The notes under the pieces: model-generated | The model's input: the letters and a program-made list of their open reading frames with translations, nothing else | Database searches by the model: none | Told to the model about the DNA's origin: nothing | Shown here: positions 46,616 through 54,794 of the stretch, piece by piece | Layout of the letters: each line of letters opens with the position of its first letter | Numbering within the stretch: the first letter of the stretch is position 1 | Translations under genes and position numbers: made by a program | Assembly: GCF_025446935.1 (NCBI RefSeq) | Contig: NZ_JAOEGN010000003.1 | Coordinates: 62,001-126,000 of the forward strand | From: Paracholeplasma vituli | GTDB lineage: Bacteria; Bacillota_I; Bacilli_A; Acholeplasmatales; UBA5453 | Length of the DNA stretch: 64,000 nt | Direction: 5' to 3'

Positions 46616-47440
46616 ATGAAGCGAATGTTTTTAGTTTTAACTCTGATTTTCAGCCTCGTACTCACAGCTTGTAGCAATGCAAGTTATGAAGTTAAAGAAG
46701 GCAATACACTGGTTGTGGGATTAGAAGCTGCCTATGCACCTTATAACTGGACTACACAAACAGCCAACGATTATACCGTGCCACTTTCAGGTCAACCTGG
46801 CGCTTATGTCGATGGTTATGATGTCGTAATCGCATCCTACATCGCAGATGAACTAGGCTTGGTGCTTGAAATCAAAGCGATCGAATGGGATGGTTTAATT
46901 CCAGCCTTACAAGCGGGTCAAATTGATGTAATCATTGCAGGTATGAGCCCAACTTCCGAACGTAAACAAACAGTGAATTTCTCAACTGAATACTACCGTG
47001 CTCAACAAGTTATGGTCGTTAGAAGCAATTCAACTTATGCGGACGCGACACAATTATCTGATTTTAGTGGTGCGAAGGTTGTTGCTCAATTGGGTACACT
47101 TCAAGATGATTTAATCGAACAAATCACAGGTGCCTTGCATCAAACCCCACTCGATTCCTACAATGCTTTGACGAATTCGGTATTGAGTGGTGTTGCAGAT
47201 GCATTCATCGCGGAATTACCGGTTGCGATGTCAATCGTTCAATCCAATTCGAATTTATCATATGTGAATTTCTCAGGTACTAACGGTTTTACATTATCTG
47301 AAGAAGATGTCACCACAGCGGTTGCATTACGCAAACGAGATGCAGCATTATTAGATGCAATTAACGGCGTTTTAGAAAGTTTATCCACCGAAACACGCGA
47401 TGCGTGGATGCTTGCGGCCCTAAGCAGACAATCTGAATAA
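46616..47440 (+). CDS. Amino-acid ABC transporter substrate-binding lipoprotein
   Basis: A 274-residue periplasm-type binding protein of the polar amino acid family. The signal peptide ends in the lipobox LTAC with Cys19. Then come TLVVGLEAAYAPYNW, GYDVVIASYIADEL, IEWDGLIPALQAGQIDVIIAGM and TEYYRAQQVMVV, the canonical SBP_bac_3 pattern. The lysine riboswitch upstream suggests lysine as substrate. CTAGGAGG precedes the ATG, and TAATG links it to the permease. Confidence 0.92.
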   Translation: MKRMFLVLTLIFSLVLTACSNASYEVKEGNTLVVGLEAAYAPYNWTTQTANDYTVPLSGQPGAYVDGYDVVIASYIADELGLVLEIKAIEWDGLIPALQAGQIDVIIAGMSPTSERKQTVNFSTEYYRAQQVMVVRSNSTYADATQLSDFSGAKVVAQLGTLQDDLIEQITGALHQTPLDSYNALTNSVLSGVADAFIAELPVAMSIVQSNSNLSYVNFSGTNGFTLSEEDVTTAVALRKRDAALLDAINGVLESLSTETRDAWMLAALSRQSE

Positions 47441-48194
47441 TGTTTGATTTACTTGCTTCATTACCACCACAAAGTGATTTCTTTGGTACGATTATTTACA
47501 TCATTCAATCGTATTACAAGATTATTTTGTATGGTCTAGGTGTAACGATTTTACTATCCGTCGTGGGAACCCTCGGCGGATTTATCCTCGCTATGGGCGT
47601 GACGCAAGCGAGAGTAGTTGTAGTTGATAAAAAACGTGACCCAGTCTACATCAAAGTATTTAAAGTCATCTTTAAACAACTATCGATTATGTATGTAACA
47701 GTATTTAGAGGAACACCGATGATTGTCCAAGCGATGATTATTTACTATGGTGTAGCAACCACTGGGGTATTTCCTTGGTGGGGTCCGCTTCCTGCAGGGT
47801 TAATCATTGTCACCATCAATACGACGGCTTATATTTCAGAAGTATTAAGAGGGGGATTACAGCGGTCGACCCAGGACAAATGGAGGCCGCTAGAACGTTA
47901 GGTCTAAGCCATCGTCAAGCCATGCGTAAAGTCATTTGGCCACAAGCCATTAAGAACGCTCTACCGGGTGTAGGGAATGAATTCGTTGTTAACCTAAAAG
48001 ACACAGCTGTGCTTTCGGTCATCTCAGTTGTCGATTTATTCTATTCTGTAAGACAAGGCGCTTCGGCTACCTACCGTTATTATGAATCCTTCATGATTGC
48101 AGCGGTATTGTACCTCATTTTGACCTTTATCTCATCTAAGTTAGTGGATTACTTGGCCAAAAGACTAGACCAAACCGCAGAGGTGAAAGCATGA
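47440..48194 (+). pseudogene. Amino-acid ABC transporter permease, split by one frameshift
   Basis: The first frame (47440-47901) encodes FDLLASLPPQ...TINTTAYISEVLRGG and then runs out of register to a TAG near 47900. The second frame carries on ITAVDPGQMEAARTLGLSHRQAM to the end at 48194. The break is at the G-run 47851-47855. Five Gs are present, while six would restore AYISEVLRGG-ITAVDPGQMEAA in one frame. Both halves are otherwise well conserved, including the EAA loop. It overlaps the ATPase gene by 4 nt. The indel could be a real recent mutation, a homopolymer sequencing error, or slippage. Confidence 0.78.
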
Positions 48195-48931
48195 ATCCTA
48201 TCATTCAAGTTGAAAATTTAACCAAGCGTTTTGATGATCGCGTCATTCTAAATGAAATCAATCTCACTGTTCATTCGAGAGAAGTGATCACGTTAGTGGG
48301 GTCTTCAGGTTCTGGGAAGACCACCCTACTTCGTTGTTTAAACCTATTAAATGAACCTGACAGTGGGCACATTTATTTTGAAGGAAACGATTTAATGGAT
48401 CCAAAAACAGACATTAATAAACACCGTGAACACATGGGGATGGTCTTCCAACAGTTTAACTTATTCAATAATAAGAATGTTTTGGATAATTGCATTATGG
48501 CGCCGATGCTACGTCTTGGATTAACTAAAGAAGTAGCCACACAAAGAGCAACCAAATATTTAACCAAAGTCGGATTAAAAGACTTTATGAAACAAGACGT
48601 CAGAAGACTATCTGGGGGACAAAAACAAAGGGTTGCGATTGCACGTGCACTTTGTATGGAACCTAAAGTGATGTTATTCGACGAACCTACATCCGCACTC
48701 GATCCAGAAATGGTCGGAGAGGTCCTTTCTGTCATTAAGACACTTCGTGACGAAGGGATGACCATGGTAATCGTAACGCATGAAATGGGGTTTGCGAAGG
48801 AAGTATCTGACCGCATCCTATTTATGGATCAGGGGATTGTACTTGAAGAGAATAATCCAGAAGATTTCTTCAACCATCCAAAAGAAGAACGTACAAAACA
48901 GTTTTTAAACCGTGTGATTCAGCACATCTAG
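48191..48931 (+). CDS. Amino-acid ABC transporter ATP-binding protein
   Basis: A 246-residue cytoplasmic ATPase of the polar amino acid uptake family. Walker [17 protein letters not shown]-loop [10 protein letters not shown], signature [16 protein letters not shown], Walker [16 protein letters not shown] and the switch His in VTHEMGFA are all intact. It completes the uptake operon driven by the lysine riboswitch. A terminator follows. Confidence 0.95.
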   Translation: MNPIIQVENLTKRFDDRVILNEINLTVHSREVITLVGSSGSGKTTLLRCLNLLNEPDSGHIYFEGNDLMDPKTDINKHREHMGMVFQQFNLFNNKNVLDNCIMAPMLRLGLTKEVATQRATKYLTKVGLKDFMKQDVRRLSGGQKQRVAIARALCMEPKVMLFDEPTSALDPEMVGEVLSVIKTLRDEGMTMVIVTHEMGFAKEVSDRILFMDQGIVLEENNPEDFFNHPKEERTKQFLNRVIQHI

Positions 48932-48937
48932 TTAATG

Positions 48938-48980
48938 AAGACACCAATCCTTTTTTGATCTGGTGTCTTTTTGTTTTTTT
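48938..48980 (+). terminator. Terminator of the lysine transporter operon
   Basis: A 9-bp perfect stem (AAGACACCA 48938-48946 with TGGTGTCTT 48961-48969) and a T-run. Confidence 0.88.
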
Positions 48981-49041
48981 ACATTGAATGATAGCGTTTT
49001 TATTGTTATAATAACAGTATAAGAAACGGGAGTGAAATAAT

Positions 49042-49770
49042 ATGGAAAGAGGCCTTTTAGAAGCAGAGAAGAAACACCTCTTGCTTGCACTTAAAGAAGC
49101 GAGTAAAGAGGAACTTCAACAAATCGAAGCCGCATTCGAATTAGAAAATGCCTGTGCAGCGATTGGTTTTGAAGGGAATAATCACATCACGCATGAAGAA
49201 GTTGAAAGACTCATCAAGACGAGACGTCTATTAGATCGTAGTGAACGTGAACAAAAAGAAGTTTTAAACCATGTTAGAGCGTTTGATTTTATTAAACAAG
49301 CAGTTAATGAGAAGAAAGAACTCACAGAAGAGTTCTTGAAAGATGTGCACCAAATCATCCTAGAAGATATTATGGTTGGCGGTTTGTATCGTCAAGTCAA
49401 CATTCAACTGATCGGTTCGACTCACCAGCCACCAGATCATGTTAAAGTGTATGATCGTATGAAAAAATTCTTCATGAACTTAGAAGAATTTAAAGGTGAT
49501 GCGATTGAACTGGCTTGTTATGTACACCTATCCATTTCTAAAATTCATCCATTCGTGGATGGCAACGGCCGTTTAGCGCGCCTTATGATGAATTTTATAC
49601 TCATGAAAAACGACTACTTACCGATTTCGATTAGCCGTGAACACATTCAAGCCTATTTTAAAGCACTTGATGTATTCAAAGAACAAAAAGACATGACCCC
49701 AATGATTGATTTGGTCACTGAACGTTTGATGAAACGTTATAATGATGTCAATCAAATACTCAATAAGTAA
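49042..49770 (+). CDS. Fic-domain protein (AMPylation type)
   Basis: A 242-residue protein with the complete Fic motif HPFVDGNGRLAR (His169-Arg180), so it should transfer AMP or another nucleotide moiety to a protein hydroxyl. The N-terminal alpha-inh helix contains GFEGNNHIT with Glu44, which fits the inhibitory Glu of class II Fic proteins, although the position where S/T is usual is Ala. Flap residues QLIGSTHQPPD precede the active site. No antitoxin partner gene is adjacent. Solo regulator or housekeeping Fic is more likely than a toxin pair. Confidence 0.87.
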   Translation: MERGLLEAEKKHLLLALKEASKEELQQIEAAFELENACAAIGFEGNNHITHEEVERLIKTRRLLDRSEREQKEVLNHVRAFDFIKQAVNEKKELTEEFLKDVHQIILEDIMVGGLYRQVNIQLIGSTHQPPDHVKVYDRMKKFFMNLEEFKGDAIELACYVHLSISKIHPFVDGNGRLARLMMNFILMKNDYLPISISREHIQAYFKALDVFKEQKDMTPMIDLVTERLMKRYNDVNQILNK

Positions 49771-49783
49771 GCATTTTCTATAG

Positions 49784-49815
49784 AAAAAAGTGAAAAGAAC
49801 TTTCACTTTTTTTTT
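49784..49815 (+). terminator. Terminator of the Fic gene
   Basis: An AT-rich stem (AAAAAGTGAAA with TTTCACTTTTT) and a T-run. Confidence 0.78.
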
Positions 49816-49844
49816 CCTTTTGATATAATGGGTATGGTGATATC

Positions 49845-50981
49845 GTGAAAGAAGTTCGCAAGTATCAATTAACCTATTTTGTACGCTTTATCGGGGATGC
49901 ATTATTCTATCCCTTTTTTGCACTTTATTTGAACTCGATGGGGATATCAAACGATCAAGTAGGTTGGATTTTAATGATTCTACCGTTAGTGGCATTATTT
50001 GCGAATCCCATTTGGAGTAGTCTATCTCGAAATATTAACGATAATCGCAACATCATGCGAATTCTCACGATTATTGAAGCAATCACTGTAATCATCTTAA
50101 TTCAGATGAAACAAACGGAATTTATCGCACTCGCTGTGGTTATATTAGCGATTGTGGGTCAACCCGTTTATGTTCTATTAGATAGTTACACATCGGTGTT
50201 TGGGAAGAAAGCGAATTACCCCTATGGAAACATCCGTTTATTTGGTTCATTCTCCTATGGTATATCTACCATTATTGGTGGTGTGATGATTGCACAGTTG
50301 GGGTATGAAGAAACATTCATAACTGCGGCCGTATTCTTTGCTTTATTCGCGGTTGTGCTCTCATGGATTTTACCATTAGATATCTCAGCAGATACCGAAC
50401 TCAATGTGAAAAGTGAACCACGGTTATTAATGAAAAACAAGAAGTTCATTCTATTTGCCATTTTCTATATTATTACATTAGGCATTTTATTTGGTGGTGA
50501 CAACTACCTAATTATTTACTTTAAATCGTTAGGGGTTTCCCCAGATGAATATGGTCTCATCATGTTCGTCTTTATCATATTTGAAATGCTTGTTTTATGG
50601 CTACTATCAGCGAATGGTTATCGATTCAAAACCAGAACGTTACTGGTCATTATTGTGTTGACGAATGCTTTAAGATTCATCATTTATGGGATTGATTTAC
50701 CGTTGTTTGTATACATAACCATCAGTTTGATTCGTAGTTTAACGATGGGAACAATGCTTTACATTACGATTCGGTATATTGAAGAAATTGTCGCTCCAAG
50801 AAACATCACATTAGGGCTTTTGGTGTTCTCAAGTTTTAGAAGTCTATTCACAGCGATGACAACTCTCTTTGGTGGTTATATGACGGATGGGTTCGGTTAT
50901 CGCCCCTTCTATATTCTTTGTGGTCTGATTGCGCTTTCAGCAATGTTCTTCATCGATTATCGGAAGCCAAACGAAGCCTGA
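49845..50981 (+). CDS. MFS transporter (LacY/NupG-like)
   Basis: A 378-residue transporter with about 12 TM helices. The N-terminal QLTYFVRFIGDALFYPFFALYLNSMGIS and the NIRLFGSFSYGISTIIGG segment in the fourth-fifth helices fit the MFS_1-like/nucleoside and sugar symporter branch; each is quoted only as a pattern. GTG start after GGTGATATC. Substrate unknown. It lies between the Fic gene and cvfB, with a promoter-like TATAAT (50989) separating it from cvfB. Confidence 0.8.
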   Translation: MKEVRKYQLTYFVRFIGDALFYPFFALYLNSMGISNDQVGWILMILPLVALFANPIWSSLSRNINDNRNIMRILTIIEAITVIILIQMKQTEFIALAVVILAIVGQPVYVLLDSYTSVFGKKANYPYGNIRLFGSFSYGISTIIGGVMIAQLGYEETFITAAVFFALFAVVLSWILPLDISADTELNVKSEPRLLMKNKKFILFAIFYIITLGILFGGDNYLIIYFKSLGVSPDEYGLIMFVFIIFEMLVLWLLSANGYRFKTRTLLVIIVLTNALRFIIYGIDLPLFVYITISLIRSLTMGTMLYITIRYIEEIVAPRNITLGLLVFSSFRSLFTAMTTLFGGYMTDGFGYRPFYILCGLIALSAMFFIDYRKPNEA

Positions 50982-51011
50982 GTATGATATAATAAACAAG
51001 GATGTGATAAC

Positions 51012-51857
51012 ATGATTAAAATTGGAGAAGTGAATACATTAAAGGTCAAGCGTAAGACGGACATTGGGTATATGTTAACCGATGGGACGGACGACGTCTT
51101 TTTACACTTTAATGAGTCGAATCACGAAAACCTAGTCGATAACCAAAGCGTCAAGGCTTTCCTTTATTATGATGCGAAAGCGCGCTTAGCAGCGACATTA
51201 TCAACGCCTATAATTACCGTAAGTCATGCGGATTTTGTGAGCGTCAAAGAAGTAAACCATGAACTTGGGGTGTTTGTCTCAAACAACACTTCTAAGGACA
51301 TGCTTGTATCAAAAGATTATCTACCATACGATTTCAACCTGTGGCCCGAAAAGGGTGACACCCTATATTGTATGTTGAAGCTTAAAAATCGTTTGGTTGC
51401 CAAACCTTTAAATAAAGTAGAAATTTCGTTAGTTCCTGAAACCAAATTAGACTTACACCAACATGTTGATGCGTATGTCATCTATGTAGGCAAAGAAGGT
51501 TTAAATATGATGACCAGAGAAGGACATCTCGTCTTTGTTCACCATACACAAATGCGTCGTGTTTACCGTTTAGGTGAAATGGCAAATGTGAGAATTGCAC
51601 GTATCCATGAAGGTGGATACAGCGGATCACTCATTGAAGTGAAAGAAAAAATGATGGATCAAGATGCGAACATGCTCTATGAATATTTAGTCGCAAATGG
51701 CGGTAAAATGCCGTTCACATCGGATTCTGATAAAGATGCCATCTATGAGACGTTTAAGCTATCTAAAAAAGCGTTCAAACGAGCTCTAGGCAGACTCTAT
51801 AGTGAAAGAAAGGTCATCATTCAAGATGACCAAACGATACTCGTAAAAGGTGAATAA
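51012..51857 (+). CDS. cvfB: CvfB-like S1 RNA-binding protein
   Basis: A 281-residue cytoplasmic protein with three S1-like OB folds (motifs VKRKTDIGYMLTDG, GVFVSNNTSKDMLVSK and VDAYVIYVGKEGLNMMT) and a C-terminal winged-helix module that contains FKLSKKAFKRALGRLYSERK. This is the YitL/CvfB layout, an RNA-binding regulator in Firmicutes. It ends 2 nt before proS. ATG preceded by AAGGATGTGA. Confidence 0.85.
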   Translation: MIKIGEVNTLKVKRKTDIGYMLTDGTDDVFLHFNESNHENLVDNQSVKAFLYYDAKARLAATLSTPIITVSHADFVSVKEVNHELGVFVSNNTSKDMLVSKDYLPYDFNLWPEKGDTLYCMLKLKNRLVAKPLNKVEISLVPETKLDLHQHVDAYVIYVGKEGLNMMTREGHLVFVHHTQMRRVYRLGEMANVRIARIHEGGYSGSLIEVKEKMMDQDANMLYEYLVANGGKMPFTSDSDKDAIYETFKLSKKAFKRALGRLYSERKVIIQDDQTILVKGE

Positions 51858-51859
51858 TC

Positions 51860-53281
51860 ATGGATAAAAAATTAGTTGAAACCATCACAGCGCGAGACAA
51901 AGATTTCGCACAGTGGTATACCGATTTATGTATAAAAGCAGAATTGATGGATTACAGTGATGCTAAAGGCTTCATTATCTATCGCCCTTATGGCTATGCA
52001 ATTTGGGAAAACATTCAAAAGTATTTAGACCAAAAATTTAAAGATACTGGACATGAAAATGTCTACATGCCAATGGTCATCTCAGAATCTTTATTCCAAA
52101 AAGAAAAAGACCACGTTCAAGGGTTCGCCCCAGAAACAGCATTCATGACCACATCAAGTGGTGATGAAGGGGAAAAACTCATCATTCGTCCAACCTCAGA
52201 AGTATTATTTTGTCAACATTATGCAAAGATTGTATCTTCTTACCGTGACTTACCTAAGAAGTATAACCAATGGTGTTCGGTTGTTAGATGGGAAAAAACC
52301 ACGCGCCCATTCTTAAGAGGAAAAGAATTCCTCTGGCAAGAAGGACATACCATTCATAGAACCGAAACAGAAGCAAGAGCAGAAACCTTAGATATGCTTG
52401 ATATTTATAACAAACTTGGTAAGGATTTATTAGCAATCCCGTTCGTAACCGGCCGTAAAACTGAAAAAGAAAAATTCGCTGGGGCTGTTGAAACCTACGC
52501 CATCGAAGCGTTGATGCACGATGGTAAAGCCTTACAATCTGGAACCTCCCATTACTTTGGAGATGGTTTCGCGAAAGCCTTTGATATTAAATACCAAGAC
52601 AACGATAATCAAGTGAAGAATGTATTCCAAACTTCATGGGGTGTATCCACCCGTTTGATTGGCGCTGTGATTATGGTTCACGGGGACGATGAAGGACTGG
52701 TATTACCACCATTTGTTGCACCAACACAAATTGTGATTATCCCAATTCAAAGCCAAAAGCCAGAAGTTATGGCCGCTGCCAACGACTTATACGCAGCCTT
52801 AAAAGCCAACGGCTACCGTGTTAAGTTAGATGATTCAAACCGTACACCTGGTTGGAAGTTTGCTGAATATGAAATGAAAGGTGTCCCTGTTCGTATTGAA
52901 ATTGGACCACGCGATTTAGCAAATGGACAAATTACAATAACGACTAGACACAACCGCAGTAAACAAACTGTGGCTTTAGAATCCGTTGTTGAATCCATGC
53001 CAACTGTTTTACAATCGATGCACGATGAGCTTTATGAAAAAGCCTTGGCACATGTGAATGCCAATACATTCACTGCTACATCCTATGATGATTTTAAAGT
53101 TCAAATCGAAAAAGGCGGCTATATCAAGATGAGCGTTGCAGGCGAAGAAGCCGAACTCATCATCAAGGCCGATGTTCAAGCAACTGCACGTGTTATACTT
53201 AACGAACCACTTATCACTGAAATTTGCCCAGTTACTGGCAAAAAGGCAACGCAAACCATTTTGTTTGCACGTGCCTACTAA
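51860..53281 (+). CDS. proS: Prolyl-tRNA synthetase, short (archaeal/eukaryotic) type
   Basis: A 473-residue class II synthetase for tRNA-Pro. It lacks the bacterial INS editing insertion, so it is the ProRS type shared by archaea, eukaryotes and Mollicutes. Markers are AELMDYSDAKGFIIYRPYG, motif 2 VVRWEKTTRPFLRGKEFLWQEGHT, VFQTSWGVSTRLIGAVIMVHGD, the anticodon domain IVIIPIQ, and a C-terminal zinc-like end with a single Cys near EICPVTGKKA. tRNA-Pro(TGG) is at 34332. Confidence 0.95.
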   Translation: MDKKLVETITARDKDFAQWYTDLCIKAELMDYSDAKGFIIYRPYGYAIWENIQKYLDQKFKDTGHENVYMPMVISESLFQKEKDHVQGFAPETAFMTTSSGDEGEKLIIRPTSEVLFCQHYAKIVSSYRDLPKKYNQWCSVVRWEKTTRPFLRGKEFLWQEGHTIHRTETEARAETLDMLDIYNKLGKDLLAIPFVTGRKTEKEKFAGAVETYAIEALMHDGKALQSGTSHYFGDGFAKAFDIKYQDNDNQVKNVFQTSWGVSTRLIGAVIMVHGDDEGLVLPPFVAPTQIVIIPIQSQKPEVMAAANDLYAALKANGYRVKLDDSNRTPGWKFAEYEMKGVPVRIEIGPRDLANGQITITTRHNRSKQTVALESVVESMPTVLQSMHDELYEKALAHVNANTFTATSYDDFKVQIEKGGYIKMSVAGEEAELIIKADVQATARVILNEPLITEICPVTGKKATQTILFARAY

Positions 53282-53307
53282 TAATATAGATCTCGAGGAA
53301 CGTATTC

Positions 53308-54585
53308 ATGTTAAATGTACTGGCCAACGTCACACTCAATTTAGACGGGGCTTATATCACTTTATTTTATTTAGCACTGATGATCATTACTGGACTTTTG
53401 TTTGGTAAAATTGCAGAGCGCTTAAACCTACCTGAAGTCACAGGTTATATTGTGGCAGGGATGTTATTGTCTGGTGTGGGCCTAATCACACACGAACAAG
53501 TGTTAAAGTTAGATGTTGTCACAAATATCGCACTAGGCTTTATTACCTTCCAATTAGGGACACTGCTCTGGTGGCCTAAAGTTAAAGCTCGATTGAAAGA
53601 AGTTTTAATTGTCTTGGGTCTTGAAATCCTATTTGTTATGGGTTTCACATTTGGACTGTTCATGCTTTTCAATCAACCCATTTGGCGCGCATTGATCATC
53701 GCTGCGATTTCAGTCGCAACCGCTGCAGCACCTGTGATTGAAATCACGAAGAAGCATCGTTCTAAAGGTGCAGTCACAGATACATTGTATTCTGTTGTTG
53801 GGTTTGATAATGTCGTCGGTGTCATCATTTTCCTATTTACATTGGTGATTGCGGTTAATTTAAAAGATAACAGTGCCATTACATTTAACGAAATCTTAGA
53901 ACCGCTTAAAAATATCGGTATCGCGATGTTACTTGGTGTGATGTTATCCTTAGTGATGATTTATGCACAACACCATTTATTTACGAAGTTCCAACGACAT
54001 GCGAAACACGAAATGTACTTAGTGTTTACAGTGAGCTTTGTTCTATCCGCGACGGTTGGGTCGATCCTACTCGGTGCACCTTATGTCATTACAACCTTTG
54101 TTTTAGGCTTCATTTTCACCAACAGTATTGATAAAGAAACTTACAAGTTTCAAACCCTTACAGTGGATGAGTTCATTCCGCCACTATTCATCGCATTCTT
54201 CGTAATTGCAGGCGCTGAATTATCAATCTCAATGTTAGTTCAATACGGCGCTTTTGCAGTACTTTATGCGGTTGGCCATGCGGGTGGTAAACTATTAGCA
54301 GGTTTCATAGGAACTCGAATAACCAAATCTCAAACCATTGTAAAACGCTATTTACCAACCTCCATACTTACTCAAGGGGGCATTGAAATTGGTCTAGCGA
54401 CCATCGCGGTCATTGCTTTAGATGATCCAAAAATCAAGAGTGTCATCCTAACAGCCGTCTTAATATTTGAATTCTTCGCTCCACTTTTAATGCGTAGAAG
54501 TCTAAATTTTGCCGGTGAATTGCGTGAATTCCATGGTAAGAGAGAACCGGTTGCAATTCCAAGCGATCACCCTTCACAACATTAA
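53308..54585 (+). CDS. CPA2-family cation/proton antiporter, second copy
   Basis: A 425-residue polytopic antiporter that is a paralogue of the one at 9866. It starts with LTLFYLALMIITGLLFGKIAERLNLPEVTGYIVAGM-type sequence and has the SVATAAAPVIEITKKHRSKG and VGFDNVVGVIIF helices. Here the second position of the paired acidic site reads DN instead of DD. It follows proS by 26 nt with ribosome site CGAGGAACG and has no PII-like partner. Substrate ion unknown. Confidence 0.86.
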   Translation: MLNVLANVTLNLDGAYITLFYLALMIITGLLFGKIAERLNLPEVTGYIVAGMLLSGVGLITHEQVLKLDVVTNIALGFITFQLGTLLWWPKVKARLKEVLIVLGLEILFVMGFTFGLFMLFNQPIWRALIIAAISVATAAAPVIEITKKHRSKGAVTDTLYSVVGFDNVVGVIIFLFTLVIAVNLKDNSAITFNEILEPLKNIGIAMLLGVMLSLVMIYAQHHLFTKFQRHAKHEMYLVFTVSFVLSATVGSILLGAPYVITTFVLGFIFTNSIDKETYKFQTLTVDEFIPPLFIAFFVIAGAELSISMLVQYGAFAVLYAVGHAGGKLLAGFIGTRITKSQTIVKRYLPTSILTQGGIEIGLATIAVIALDDPKIKSVILTAVLIFEFFAPLLMRRSLNFAGELREFHGKREPVAIPSDHPSQH

Positions 54586-54647
54586 TATAAAAGAATTCAT
54601 TGATTTAATCGTATGTTTGTATTACAATAAATACGTATTTATAATTG
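54586..54647 (+). promoter_or_regulatory. Promoter of the Mn2+ riboswitch operon
   Basis: TTGTAT (54617-54622), a 17-nt spacer and TATAAT (54640-54645) lie just upstream of the riboswitch. Confidence 0.8.
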
Positions 54648-54649
54648 AA

Positions 54650-54776
54650 TCATACTCATGGGGAGTAGCAAATAATGTAAATTATCATCATGTTCGTCAA
54701 TACGGAGTTAATCCCGGGCATGGTTTCGATCTTGAATTGCAAGACCATATTTCGGAAGAAGTATGGTCTTTTATTT
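54650..54776 (+). promoter_or_regulatory. yybP-ykoY (Mn2+) riboswitch with terminator
   Basis: The leader holds the two conserved loops of this class, CTCATGGGGAGTAGC (54656-54670) and GTTCGTCAATACGGAG, followed by CCGGGCATGG. A terminator follows: AAGACCATA (54741-54749) with TATGGTCTT (54763-54771) and a T-rich tail. Known members sense Mn2+ and turn on Mn2+ export proteins. It precedes a P-type ATPase, which fits. Confidence 0.82.
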
Positions 54777-54794
54777 ATAGAAAGGATAAAAAAT

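Noticed and set aside
47851-47901. Programmed -1 frameshift in the permease
   Set aside because: Codons AGA GGG GGA do not form a classical X-XXY-YYZ slippery heptamer, and no strong downstream structure was seen. A one-base indel is simpler, though slippage is not excluded.
48373-48816. Antisense open frame over the ABC ATPase gene
   Set aside because: Shadow of the conserved ATPase reading frame; no independent signal.
54690-54794. N-terminal extension of the P-type ATPase
   Set aside because: It would be encoded inside the riboswitch and terminator hairpin; AAAGGAT marks ATG 54795.
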